In this document: positions 43,062 through 54,089 of the stretch, in pieces
Position numbering within the stretch: position 1 is the first letter of the stretch
Layout: each line of letters begins with the position of its first letter
Assembly: GCA_014529385.2 (NCBI GenBank)
Contig: CM043963.1
Location: 65,215,395-65,279,394, forward strand
Length of the DNA: 64,000 nt
Reading direction: 5' to 3'
Origin: Adiantum capillus-veneris
Lineage: Eukaryota > Streptophyta > Polypodiopsida > Polypodiales > Pteridaceae
Notes under the pieces: generated by a model
What the model was told of the DNA's origin: nothing
Databases searched by the model: none
Seen by the model: the letters and a program-made list of their open reading frames with translations, nothing else
Made by a program: the position numbers and the translations under genes

Positions 43062-44308
43062 TGCAATAGATCCAATGACCAACAAAATTTTCAATACGAA
43101 GGGATGAGCTACCCGGCTAGGGCATGGAAACACTCACATAGTTAGTGAGCTAATCATGGCAACACGAATGGTTAACTCTATGAGATGAGCTTCTTGGCCT
43201 ATGGAGGAGCTAAGCCACAATGAAGGGCAATCTCCACATCCACTTCTCTTCACCTCCAATCAACCCAATCACACACACTACGATTGCAAGACGCACACAT
43301 CACTAATCCTATTATGCAACACACTAATCGCAAGCAAACACACATAGATCCATCGAGAAGCACACTCCAATCAAACCTACATGCACACGCAAGCAAAAGA
43401 GGGCAATCACACAAGACTAGTGAGGGATTAATCACTAATTAGTTATGATCTAGTTAATCTAAGCATCATAGGCAATCATAAGAAGCATAAGAGAAAGAGA
43501 ATGAATCATTGATTAGTGTTAATCAAGTATCATGAGCAAGGAGAAGCTCAAGGACTCCATAGCCACACACTTTAAGAACTCTCACCAAAGAGTGCTCTCA
43601 ACAAATGAGCTTGAGAACCCTATTTTATTTTACACACTGCCTTATGTACCTAGGGTAAAAATATGCAATGTCCGGGTGCCCAAGGCCTTTAGGGCTCCAC
43701 CATCGAGAAGCACACTCCAATCAAACCTACATGCACACGCAAGCAAAAGAGGGCAATCACACAAGACTAGTGAGGGATTAATCACTAATTAGTTATGATC
43801 TAGTTAATCTAAGCATCATAGGCAATCATAAGAAGCATAAGAGAAAGAGAATGAATCATTGATTAGTGTTAATCAAGTATCATGAGCAAGGAGAAGCTCA
43901 AGGACTCCATAGCCACACACTTTAAGAACTCTCACCAAAGAGTGCTCTCAACAAATGAGCTTGAGAACCCTATTTTATTTTACACACTGCCTTATGTACC
44001 TAGGGTAAAAATATGCAATGTCCGGGTGCCCAAGGCCTTTAGGGCTCCACCACTTATTGAATCTGCTACCTAGGCACACTAATTGACATGTTCTTTACAA
44101 CTTGGAATTCCCATTCAGCCCGTAACACATTAACAATATTACAATGGCTTGAAATAAACTCGAGAATTTACAATACGTGACCATTTGGGGAAAACGTGAA
44201 AAATGTGTAACTCCAATCTTTACTGCTTCTTCACTTTGATATTCCATGTGCATTTGTATGTCTTTGGTCTTTAGCAGCTCCTGTTAACTGACGTTGACTC
44301 AGTTAACA
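43062..44308 (-). repeat. 3' LTR (1247 bp) of the RT-less element
   Basis: Matches 52292-53200 throughout, including 'gagctacccggctagg' and 'gttgactcagttaaca', once a 350-bp internal duplication is discounted (897 versus 909 bp). Confidence 0.85.
43351..44050. repeat. 350-bp tandem duplication inside the 3' LTR
   Basis: 43351-43700 and 43701-44050 appear identical by eye, each starting catcgagaagcacactccaa and ending agggctccac. Each holds the same short frame, MSKEKLKDSIATHFKNSHQR..., which also occurs with changes in the other LTR (52774-52965). That frame is LTR sequence, not a gene. Confidence 0.93.
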
Positions 44309-45559
44309 TTCCCCCATTCCGATTTTAGTGCCTGTCCTCGGGCATTATTGAAAAGTGTCCTTGGAGGCTATGGAAGGTTTTGATTGGTTGATGATGGGCC
44401 GATTGTCTTCATTTGTAGTTGAATTTGTTGATGATGAGACTCAATTTTCTGCAGCATTTTCATTGGTCTGAATATGTCTGATGTAAGAGATGATGTTTCA
44501 TTTGTCCGTTGTAATAACATAATGATGAGGCTATTGTTTATTTATAGAAGTATGTACAAGGGAAGTAGAATGATGAGGTTCTAAATTAGGGTCTAATACC
44601 TGCATGACCAAAGGGAAAAAACCCAGTGGAAAAAAAGTTCCTTTGGGATACACACATTATTGGAATACTTATTAGCATTGAAAATATTAATAAGGTACTC
44701 AAGTGATTATTTGATGATAGATATGGAATTAAAAAGGCAGCAAATATGAGAGGGTAGCATGATGGAACATTGGTTTGCCTATTGAAGTCCACTCAAAGGT
44801 GCATAGGTGGAAGCAAAAAAGAGTGTCTAATGCATATGTCCAATGATGGGACATCCTACTTATGCATACACAAAAATGCATGGAAAAAAATTTGCTGTGC
44901 AAGAAGGATTCTGAGGGGTTCTTCAAACAGATGGTGTAGCTATAAAAGCACATGGCATGGCCTTTCAAGCTGGCACCCCTTTAAAAATGGTTTTGTTGAT
45001 GAGGATATGTGCTCTCATCTTACTGTGCACTGTGCGTGAGTGTTGGACTCTACGACACTTCACCAATTGTAAATAGACTTCGACTCTTATGCTCATCTCA
45101 TCCGGCATGAGTGACATGACATAGATATGCTCAACTCTTCCAGCTTGAGCGTAAGCCTAATAACTACAACTCTTAGCACAAAGTTTAATATGACTTGAAG
45201 CTTTGGGACTAATGCTTTTCTCACTTTATGGCTCAGCAGCCAGACTCTGACTATGCCAAAGAGTGTTTTTTGCACCCTAGCAACTTGAATTTTTACATTC
45301 TTGTGCTTACTACAAACATTTCTTCATGTAAAAGTAAGCTTGAATCCTCAAAAAGAGGATTATTGAAGGACCAAGTTGGCATTGAAGGTTTCTTTTGCCA
45401 TACCTGTTTTATCATCTTCAAATCTGCATTCGCACTGGTTGGGTTTTCCTTCTTTGACTATGAAGACTCCATTATTTGTTTGATTATCCAATTAGGCATG
45501 TTGATAGGAGTCTTTGATGTTGTTGTAGGCCTTTGTTCACTGTCAGCATCTCACTTTTG
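44309..45559 (-). other. 3' internal region of the RT-less element
   Basis: It follows the coding remnants and precedes the 3' LTR on the element strand. Minus translation shows one more Trp motif (KQVWQKKPSMPT near 45400) and then only short broken frames. No RT, RNase H or integrase motif was found in any frame I read. Confidence 0.45.
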
Positions 45560-46330
45560 ACTAGGAGCATTAGAAGACTTAGGAATCCAAATCTCTTGAT
45601 GACCTTTGTATCTCCATTGTTGACTTTGCTTCATTCTAGGTCTTGTTGAGCTCTTGAGATCTTCATGCAAGTCTGGTGTAGTTGCAGTTGTCTTGTGGTT
45701 GACTGGTAGCCAAATCTTTGTATAGCCTGTGTAAAATCCTTGTCGAAGAGGAACATTCTTTAAGATCCATCTCTGTTCTATATCCTCTTGAGAGTTGTGG
45801 TAGACTTTAGCATCTTTTGATGTGGTTTTGTCGTATACCTATTGCTTAGGTATCCTAGAATATTGTCAAGGTTGATACCTTGTGGGCCTTCTTTCTTGGA
45901 AGGGTCTTGATGTTACTTCATATTCTCTAACATGCGGTTTTGGCACCCATATCCGTCTATTATCTCCATAGTACTCCTCGTGTTTTAAGTTCCATTGTGA
46001 TGCTATCCATCCCATGTGTTTGTCTTTCTGTGTTGATTTCTTATTTTTTATCCAAACTGGATCATTGAATTTGACTAAACTGCTCGAAATAAATGCTTGT
46101 TTGACCATCTTTTTCTTTCTTGAGTACTTTGATTGAAATATCTTTGCTTTTCTAGGTGTCTCGTTAGAGGTTTTAGTTGGGTCAGCAATTGACTTGAAGT
46201 TTTGAAAGCCTGACTTGCTTGAAGAAGCTGATCCATGAGGGTTCTTTGATGTAGAGGCATATGATGTCACACCTTCTTTGCTAAGTGGTGGAGGGTCCAC
46301 TTTAGCTTTACCTTTGTCTGCAAGATTTGT
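45560..46330 (-). pseudogene. Repeat-bearing C-terminal region with IW(V/L/I)P motifs
   Basis: The frame 45866-46300 (144 aa) is Ser/Lys-rich, then has GWIASQWNLKHEEYYGDNRR directly followed by IWVPKPHV. Continuing in minus translation are GFYTGYTKIWLPVNHK (about 45694-45724) and WRYKGHQEIWIPKSSN (about 45572-45603). Three spaced copies of a Y-G-x(3-4)-IW-hydrophobic-P motif suggest a repeated short module, perhaps a binding repeat. Family not recognised. Stops lie between the frames. Confidence 0.5.
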
Positions 46331-46348
46331 CTTCGATCGTTGTGACTT

Positions 46349-46760
46349 CTACAACTCTGAATCTAGCATTAACGGTATCTGTAATTGTTGCTTGCTACTT
46401 CTTAGAAAAGAGAGTATTAGCATCGTATCCTCTTTGTAGGCCTTGTGTTGGTCTAACCATTGATTTCCAAGGATGACATATGCAAGCATGTCTTTTGAAG
46501 GCTTCACTTGAAACTTTATGTGCTCTTCATGAGTTTGGATGCTAAGAGTAGCAACCATTTCTTTTTGACTTGTAGCCTTACCCATGATGTCTCTATTATT
46601 TGGCTTGCCTTGAGTTTTTTGCAACCATATTCCACTTTGATTCTTTATCCAGTAGAGCATTCAATCTGACACTTGCTCCTTTTGTACTGCTGAGAATGAT
46701 AACTATTCTCATTGTTGGCTCTATTGAAGAGCTATGTACTGCTTTTGCCATGGTCTCATC
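46349..46760 (-). pseudogene. Retropepsin-like domain remnant
   Basis: Minus translation shows MRIVIILSSTKGASVRLNAL then LDKESKWNMVAKN, where retropepsins have a D(S/T)GA site: the Asp is kept but the next residues are Lys-Glu. After a frameshift come VATLSIQTHEEHIKFQVK and AYVILGNQWLDQHKAYKE, matching the late retropepsin strand 'ILGxxWL..H'. A protease of a retroelement polyprotein is the best reading; the altered site implies inactivity. Confidence 0.55.
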
Positions 46761-46799
46761 TTGATCTAACTGTGTCTCTATGGAGGGTGACTTGAGACT

Positions 46800-49680
46800 C
46801 TATCTTCCAATCTGACTTGCATCGACTGATTTGACTAGCAATGAGTGATTGATCTTTGGACTTCCTATTGCTTCCTGATTTTTTGCAACCTCATTCTTCT
46901 TAACTTCTAGCTTTGGTGGCATTGTCTGTTCAATAGCTATCATGGTTGCCCTTTGTTTTGTTTGGTCTACACTTGTTATTGCCTGATCTGCTTTAAGCTC
47001 TTCTAAAGTTCTAATTGATGGAGATGAATCATCTTCAATAAGTTCTACTTTGATGTTAGTCTCCATTTTAACTGTGCTTGAGGAATTTGTGCTGTCATCC
47101 GCAGGTGACCAGTCTTGGTCTTCATTCTTGGTTGTCTCTAAAGACTGCATCTTCATTGAACTCTGTATATCTAACATTTTCAGAGCCATTGGAATTCCCA
47201 CTATGATGTCCTCTTGAATATCTTTTACTGTGATCACGTGGAATTGACTATGATGATCTGTGAACTTACATCAATGGTGGTGGAGATGATTTCCCAACAT
47301 TCTGCTCGTTTGTCTCTAGATATGCTCACAAATTTTGGAGCATCTTCCAGCTGTGGTTGGCTACATCTTTTCCAAGTGCAAAAGACCATGAGGTTCTTGT
47401 CTAATTGAAAATCTAGCTTTACTTCTCTTTACAGTTTTTCTTCGTTTTCATGGGTGATGTTGCACTTGATCGTCTCAGGATATCTTTCTGTATTGACTGC
47501 TTTTGTTGTGGCAGTGTCCTTTGGTTGAGCTTCATTTGCATTTTCTTTGCTTTGACCACCTGCTTCCATTGATGTCGACTCCATTGGCTATAAGATTGTA
47601 CCTTTTTGCAATTGTTGAGCATTGTCTACTTGCATCTGAGTAACCTTTGATCTTAAAAGATTCATTGTACTTTCTGGCAAAATCTGTCTCTTCGGAGGAT
47701 ATTTTGGTGGTGACCTTTGTGTAGCTTTCATTGACTTTGAATTTTTTGTCACCTGTTCTGGCACCTTGAGGCTTTGCATCATCTTCAAATAGTCTTTGAC
47801 TTCAGTCGTACCATCCATAGGGGTTTGTGCAAGGTCATGATCTTGCTGATATTCATTACCATGTGCATCTTGATATGCATATGTGAGCTTGATCACATGT
47901 AACTATTTAAACACTATTGGATTTGTCAGCTTTTGGCTTTGACTTATGGAGATCAGCTGAAACTTTTATCCCTGATGATCTTCATAGAGGCATTTGTCTG
48001 CAAATTTTGATGGAGTCTGGGTCAATTGGAAACTTTTAACAACCATATGATCTTTCAATGGTTTTTGTTTTGAAGGGGTTTGTTGGCTAGAAGCTCTAGG
48101 GATTCTAACTGACATTGTGGTTCCTAGTACATGAGCTGAGCTTGATGGATTTACAGCTCCCCCTTCCTAGGGTGATCACTATAGACTGCTTCATTGTAAG
48201 AGTTCAAAACTATTTGGTTCTAATTTAGTCTTGCCTTTTGGGATTGTGAAGGTACACCTTGGGTAGCATTGTTGCCATTTGGCATCTGTAAACCTTCTAC
48301 ATAGTTTCCTATGTCAATCCGTGAAACATGACAAATTATTCCCCAAGTCAAGCTATAGATAGTATTATCTTTGCCCTGATATTGTCTATCCCATGGGTCT
48401 CCTATGATATGAGCTTCTGTGGTTTCAAGACCCAATGCATCATAGATGCTAGAATCTCATCTATATCTATGACTGTTTTGATCAAAGTATATGCTTGTTT
48501 GGTCACAACATCGAAGCTTGATTTTTGATGGAGGAGAGTTTGGCTCTGAACAGATTTTTGGGTTCATTTGGGTAATATCCTTTAGCTCTAGAGAGGATGG
48601 GCTATAATAGATTCTTTCCTCTGAAAAGAACCATCCTTTTTGATCTATCACTGGATGCACTTCTATGAGCTGGTATGTGGGCCGTTCAAACATTGGTTGA
48701 TCCTTTATGTACAGTTGCCCTTTTTGGTCTACAGAGTGTGCATATGAATTATGTGTACCATACAAAGCTAACATCATTCTGTTTGATGTGTCCCTTAGAC
48801 TCGTGAATGATTGTACACTTGTGGCAGTGGATGCAGAATCATTTGAAAACCTAATAGTCTTTTCAACATTCGATGACATCTTGACACCTTGACCAAATTC
48901 ATGCAGGAATTTGTTGTTCAAAGAATCAATTTTAATCTTTTCAGGTGTCTATGCATCTTTATGCTGATTTTGAACTTGCAGTGCTTTTACTGGTGCTTCT
49001 AATGGTAATGCAGAATCATCTGATTGCATTAAAAGTGACGACTTAAATGCACTTACATCGAGATTCACATTTCCAGCCTGGATTTCTTGGTCAATCTTCA
49101 GCAAAATGTCCACCTTTTCGTCCACAATCTGAGCAACACCCCATGACTGGTGGTATTTCAACTGGCTCTATCATGTCAAGCTCTATCTGAGAAGTTTCAG
49201 CTTCTCTGTTAACCAAGTTATCGGCATCTTCTTTTAGAATACTAAGCATCAAGCTATAGATTGCTCCATCTTGACCTTTGTACCGACTTTGGATTGGTTC
49301 TCCAATTAGACTAGCTTCTATTGGTTGATCTATTGAATCTTGCAACTCTGGTTCTCGGTTATAGATCTTACCATTGTGATCCATGTACAATGACCCTAAT
49401 TGCATATGCACCAACTATATGTTTTGCTGGCTTGTGAAGACTTCTGGATAAACACTTGGGTTGAATTTTTGAATTTCTATCTGCACTTCATCTTTGAGCT
49501 TGCAATACCTGGCTCCACTGAAGTCTGTGATTATCTGGGAGTTCTCTAAATCTGGCTTTACTTTGATCAATAAAATCTTGGCTCCTGGGTTGCTTTTGCT
49601 GCTCATCAAGTATCTATGGCGTTCTGAATCTGCATATAAGACTTTATCTCCATTGTAGCCATATAGCTGTAAAATCTACT
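46800..49680 (-). pseudogene. Gag-like region of the RT-less element, decayed
   Basis: Broken frames (46800-47237, 47588-47896, 48220-48435, 48457-48921, 49091-49414, 49415-49609) encode polar, Gln/Ser/Glu-rich sequence. Recurring patterns are GSLYMDHNGKIYNREPEL, TYAYQDAHGNEYQQDHDL, and the pair IQSRYKGQDGAIYSL / WDRQYQGKDNTIYSL. Near 49094-49143, CSDCGRKGGHFAED precedes a TGA where the last Cys of a zinc knuckle would fall. I read this as a decayed gag-like polyprotein with internal repeats. Not assigned to a known family. Confidence 0.45.
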
Positions 49681-49909
49681 CTGTTGCAGTTGTACCTGTG
49701 TTGTTAGAGCTACTAGCTTGTTTTGCTGAACTTGAATTTCTCCTGCTCGTACTAGCCTAATCTGCTATCCACCGTGATTTGTGCCCCTATTCGTCCGATT
49801 AAAAGCTCAATTTGCAATGCTTGATTTTGGCATATTTCAAAAAATTCTGCTGCTCACACGGCTTTGAGTTGGCCTTTTTGCTTGTTTTTTTCGGCTGACC
49901 TCGTTCGCT

Positions 49910-50092
49910 TTAAGGTGCGTAATTTTTTTTGGCTTTTCTTCTTTTGAATTGTTCGCTTTTGCATGGTGTGCTCGGTTTGTGGTGTTTGCTCGATGTGCGG
50001 TACTCTTCCAGGCTTTGCTTTTTGGCTCTTGATTTGCGCGTGTGTGATTTTTTTGTCGTTGCTATTTTTGCTTTCTTGGGTTTTTCTAGCAC
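49910..50092 (-). pseudogene. Lys/Arg-rich N-terminal segment
   Basis: 60 codons from an ATG at 50092: MLEKPKKAKIATTKKSHTRK and KSEQFKRRKAKK, strongly basic, then a stop. It lies at the 5' edge of the coding region, just after an A-rich leader on the element strand. It could be the start of the gag-like protein. Confidence 0.3.
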
Positions 50093-50099
50093 TTTCGTT

Positions 50100-50800
50100 G
50101 ACTTTCTCTTTATTTTTCTTGATTTTTTATGAGATTTTGAAATTTCTTAATTTTTTGATCTTTTTATGATTTTTATTGATTTTTTTGGAAAAATTTTAAT
50201 TTTTCAAGAATTTTTTGTGAATTTGTGAATTTTTTGGGTTTTTTTGAAGATTTTAAGAATGTTTTGTGATTTATTTTGTTTTTTCCTGTCAGTTTATGAA
50301 ATTTTTCGTGACTTTTAATGAATTTTTTACAGTTTTTGATGAATTGTCTGTGAATTTTTTATTTTTTAAGAATTTATTGTGATTTATTGTTTTGGCCACT
50401 TTTGGATTTTTTAATGAGATTTTTTTGAGTTTTTATGAATTTTCTTCTATTTTTTGATTTTCTAAAAAGTTTTTATTTTCTATGAGGTTTTTTTTATTTT
50501 TTTAATGATTTTGATAAATTTTCTAAGAGGTCTATTTTAATGAATTTTTAATGAGTTTTTTTATTTTCTAAATTTTTTTGTGATCTTTTAAACTCTTTTT
50601 AAAATTTTTGTGAGTTTTTAATTTTATTTTATTTTATTTTTTACTTAAAATTTTTTTGTGTGATTTTTAAAACTCGGTTTTTGTTTGTTTTTTTAATGAA
50701 GTTTTTCTCGTTTTCTTTTTTTTTTTGAAATTATGAGTTTTTTAAAATTTTTGTGAATTGTTCTATTTGAATTAAATTTAATAATGAAAAAAAGTTATTT
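50100..50800. repeat. T-rich low-complexity block
   Basis: About 700 bp of degenerate T-rich sequence (motifs such as gaattttttgtgaattt) on the plus strand, A-rich on the element strand. No coding content. It sits between leader and coding region of the RT-less element. Confidence 0.85.
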
Positions 50801-52112
50801 GAATTTTACCTACACCTTACCCGAGGTTGACCAGCATTGACGAGTCAGGATCTGACGAGTCCGGATCTGTAGGGCCTGACGGTAGTGCGCAGTACGAGGC
50901 GGGATCTGCAGGTGCTGTTGATTGCGAAAGTTGGCACTGACAACAACGTACCCCTTGCAGGCGCGCAACGCGAGGGTGAAGGACACCTAGTCAACGACTC
51001 CCGAGCTCACTACACGACAGTCACTTGGCGTGCACATGACAAGGTAGAGAGGGAGTGTGAGAGAGAGAAAGAAAGTGAGAAGGTGTGTTCTCACGAAGGA
51101 GAGAGAGGGCAAAAGAAGAAGAAGGAGGAAGAGTATTTTAACGTCTTAGGAAACTATCCTGCGAGACATTAAAGACCTATCCAACAAGGAGAGTTGAGAG
51201 AGGGGAAGAAGGAGGGGAAGTTAGAGAAGAGAGAGAGAGAGGGTGAGGGGATGTGTTCACGCGGAACGAGATAGGCGCAGACAACAGAAAGAAAAATATT
51301 TTTTTTTAACGTCGTAGGAAACGCAAGGCACGGTTTCCAAGTCCCAAAATTGTTTTTTTTAAATTTTTTAATTTCCAAACATCCAAAAATGCCAAAATTA
51401 GGCCGAAAATTACTTGAAACTCCAAAAAATCCCAAAATTTGCCAAAAAAATCCAAAAAATTCTTGCAAAATTCTAGAAACCTTCGAAAATCATCTTCATT
51501 CACAACCGAACATTTTTGACATGCAAAAGCACACCAAAAATAGTAGATTTTACCTAAAATATAATTTGCAACACATTCGTCAACCCGACCCCCCAAAATT
51601 TGACCAGGAGGGCACAAATGCGAACAAAATGATGCTGTAAATACACACACACACAAAGTAGCTCGTATAGATCGCAAAATATCAAATTTTTATGGAATAA
51701 AGCAAAAAGTAATGCAAAAACTAGCAAAAAATATCAAAAATTTGTAAAAATTATCCAAAAAATTTCCAAAAAATTTCTACAAATTCTCCACACATAGGGG
51801 AATAGTGCAGCCAAATAAAATCACTCAAATCAAATCAATTCAATTGCCAAACAATTTTATCAATAAAATCAAGACTAGGCAATTAAACCGGTAAAATTAA
51901 CGACAAAATTAGGTCAAAATTTGACGCAATTGAAGTGTGTAAATCCTTGTTTGGAGCTCTAAAATGCAGCAACTAACCATTGCACACATCAAACATGCTA
52001 TAAAAAATGAATCAATGATGCAAATTAAGCACTTTTTAGGCACACACACACTAAGAAAATTGGCAGTTTTTATCAATGTTTAGGTGCGCACACAAAAAGT
52101 GTTAAACTCGTT
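50801..52112. other. Leader region of the RT-less element
   Basis: A GC-richer stretch with purine-rich tracts (50820-51260) is followed by an A-rich block (about 51310-51800) with a recurring ccaaaaatt-like word, then AT-rich sequence. Frames here are compositional. It lies between the 5' LTR and the coding region. Confidence 0.5.
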
Positions 52113-52211
52113 GAATTTGTAATGTGACAATCATTAGTTGGGCATGAGCACAACACAAATCATTAGTGAAATTAGCTCATGCCCAACTAATGATTGTCAC
52201 ATTACAAATTC
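52113..52211. repeat. Perfect 37-bp inverted repeat (hairpin)
   Basis: Arms 52113-52149 and 52175-52211 are exact reverse complements (arm 2 starts gctcatgcccaactaatgat), with a 25-base loop. It lies about 80 bp inside the 5' LTR of the RT-less element, in the RNA leader. Confidence 0.95.
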
Positions 52212-52291
52212 GATCTAATTAGTTAAATCTAGTTAATCACTTTTTGATAGCATGTTTGATGTGTGCAAGGTACGTTATATTCTTCCATCGT

Positions 52292-53200
52292 TGCAATAGC
52301 TCCAATGACCAACAAAATTGTCAATACGAACGGATGAGCTACCCGGCTAGGACATGGAAACACTCACACGGTTAGTGAGCTAATCATGGCAACACGAATG
52401 GTTAACTCTACGAGGTGAGCTTCCCGTCCTATGGAGGAGCTATGCCACAATGAAGGGAAATCTCCACATCCACTTCTCTTCACCTCCAATCAACCCAATC
52501 ACACATACTACGATTGCAAGAGGCACACATCACTAATCCTATCCTGCAACACACTAATCGCAAGCACACACACACATAGATTTATCAAGCACCGCACTCC
52601 AATCAAATCTACATGCACACCAACCAAAAGAGGGCAACCACACAAGATTAGAGAGGCATTAACCACTAATTAGTTACGATCTAGCTAATCTAAGCATCAT
52701 AGGCAATCATAAGAAGCATGAGAGAGGCATAGTGAAAAGAGAATGAATCATTGATTAGTGTTAATTAAGTCTCATGAGCAAGGAGAATCTCAAGGATTCC
52801 ATAGCCACATACCTCAAGAGCTCTCACCAAAGAGTGCTCTCAAAAGATGAGCTTGAGAACCCTAATTTATTTTACACACTGCCTTATGTACCTAGGGTAA
52901 AAATATGCAATGTCCGGGCGCCCAAGGCCTTTAGGGCTCCACCACTTACTAAATCTGCTACCTAGGCACACTAACTGACCTGTTCTTTACAACTTGGAAC
53001 TCCCACTGAGCTCGTAACACATTAACAATATTACAATGGCTTGAAATAAACTCGAGAATTTACAATACGTGACCATTTTGGGAAAACGTGAAAAATGTGT
53101 AACTCAAATCTTTATTGTTTCTTCACTTTGATCTTCGATCTGCATTCGTACGTCTTCGGTCTTTAGCAGCTCTTGTTGAATGACGTTGACTCAGTTAACA
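52292..53200 (-). repeat. 5' LTR (909 bp) of the RT-less element
   Basis: Starts TGCAATAGCTCCAATGACC and ends GACTCAGTTAACA. Matches the left LTR with scattered substitutions, without its 350-bp duplication. Confidence 0.85.
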
Positions 53201-53319
53201 TATGTCAGCAAGTTACTTTCATAAAAAGTGAAAGCGGTACATCTTTGTTGTGATAACTCGTTTAGCATGCTCATGTGCGTTCTAAATGGAGTCTACACAC
53301 TTGGATTGAATAGAAACTA

Positions 53320-53661
53320 GTAACACAAGATGGTTACAAATGAGCAATAATGTGGAAAATCAAGATGTTACTCTTGGTTTCATTGAATCTCCTACCGAGC
53401 CATGTTCCGATCGAGCAAACAGTTGGATCCATGAAGGATGCCACTGTGGAAAACATTAGTGTATCATCAGTCTTGTTTTCGAGCACGAAAACGCTTCTCC
53501 AAGGGGGAGTAATGTCATGCCAAGGGAATATTCAAGGGAGTTCACGGACCTGGGCCAGTAAGTGACTGACTGCCAGTGTGGAGCAGAGGATTCAGTAGCC
53601 AGGGGCTATATAAGGGAGGTTGGGTGGTGAATCCAGCCTAGGTAGTTCCCTGGACTTTACA
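53320..53661 (+). mobile_element. Gypsy-4: 3' end and short LTR of a chromovirus
   Basis: The remnant NVENQDVTLGFIE, WIHEGCH, VENISVSSVLFSSTKTLLQG parallels the chromodomain end of Gypsy-2 and of the element at 63.6-64 kb. A purine tract (CCAAGGGGGAGTAA) follows at 53498-53511, then an LTR TGTCATGCCAAGG...CTTTACA at 53512-53661 with TATA-like GGCTATATAAGGGAGG. The rest of the element is missing. Confidence 0.75.
53512..53661 (+). repeat. Gypsy-4 3' LTR (about 150 bp)
   Basis: Same length class and core (GGTTGGGTGGTGAATCC) as the Gypsy-2 LTR. Ends TTTACA. Confidence 0.7.
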
Positions 53662-53690
53662 GAAAGGCTGTAGTAGTAGATCCACCCAGA

Positions 53691-54077
53691 GTGAAGGAGA
53701 AAGGCAAGGGTAAGGAGAAGGTAGCCTTTGTATTTGAAACCATGACTATAAAGAGAGCTAGAAGGGAGAAAACTACACAAGCTGACGATGAGAGAAGCAT
53801 GAGGGGAGATACTAGCAAAATGCCATCAAGGCCACGACCAAAAATAGGCATCATCGACTTTCAGTTAGGGGAGAGTTCTAGGCCCTATGATCTAACATTG
53901 GATGTGGCAAAGCAAGGACCAAAGATTACATGGACACAATTGCTACATCTCGCACCAAAGGTAAGGCGGCAATGGTCTAAAATGGTAAGTACAAGGGGCT
54001 CCAAAGCAAAGGTAGTCGGAGCAATTTCGGGCTGTAACATGGATGACGTCCTTCCAGTCTCGTCGACATCAACATAA
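53691..54077 (+). pseudogene. Gypsy-5 gag-protease linker
   Basis: 128 codons: KEKVAFVFETMTIKRARREK, KIGIIDFQLGESSRPYDLTL, then GPKITWTQLLHLAPKVRRQW. The 'GPxITWxQLLxLAPKVRxxW' block is the conserved segment ahead of the protease in plant gypsy elements of this lineage (from memory of the family). Stops follow at 54075. Confidence 0.78.
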
Positions 54078-54089
54078 AACATAAGAGGG

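Larger units (their letters stand above)
43062..53200 (-). mobile_element. Large LTR retroelement without recognisable RT
   Basis: Direct repeats at 43062-44308 and 52292-53200 start TGCAATAG and end CAGTTAACA. A purine tract (GGAATGGGGGAA on the minus strand) abuts the left copy, so the element reads on the minus strand. Internal frames run from about 50092 down to 45560. They include a zinc-knuckle-like and a retropepsin-like site but no RT, RNase H or integrase. Flanking TTGGT and TATGT are not a convincing target duplication. No standard primer site recognised. Confidence 0.75.

Noticed and set aside
43532-44073. A repeated 'MSKEKLKDSIATHFKN...' open frame suggesting a small conserved gene
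   Set aside because: It lies inside the LTR and recurs only because of the 350-bp duplication and the second LTR copy (52774-52965).
45560-50092. Endogenous pararetrovirus (caulimovirid) as the source of the coding remnants
   Set aside because: No RT, movement-protein or coat-protein motif was seen, while paired LTRs and a purine tract favour an LTR retroelement.
43057-53205. Target site duplication TTGGT / TATGT around the RT-less element
   Set aside because: Only three of five bases match, so it is not used as evidence.
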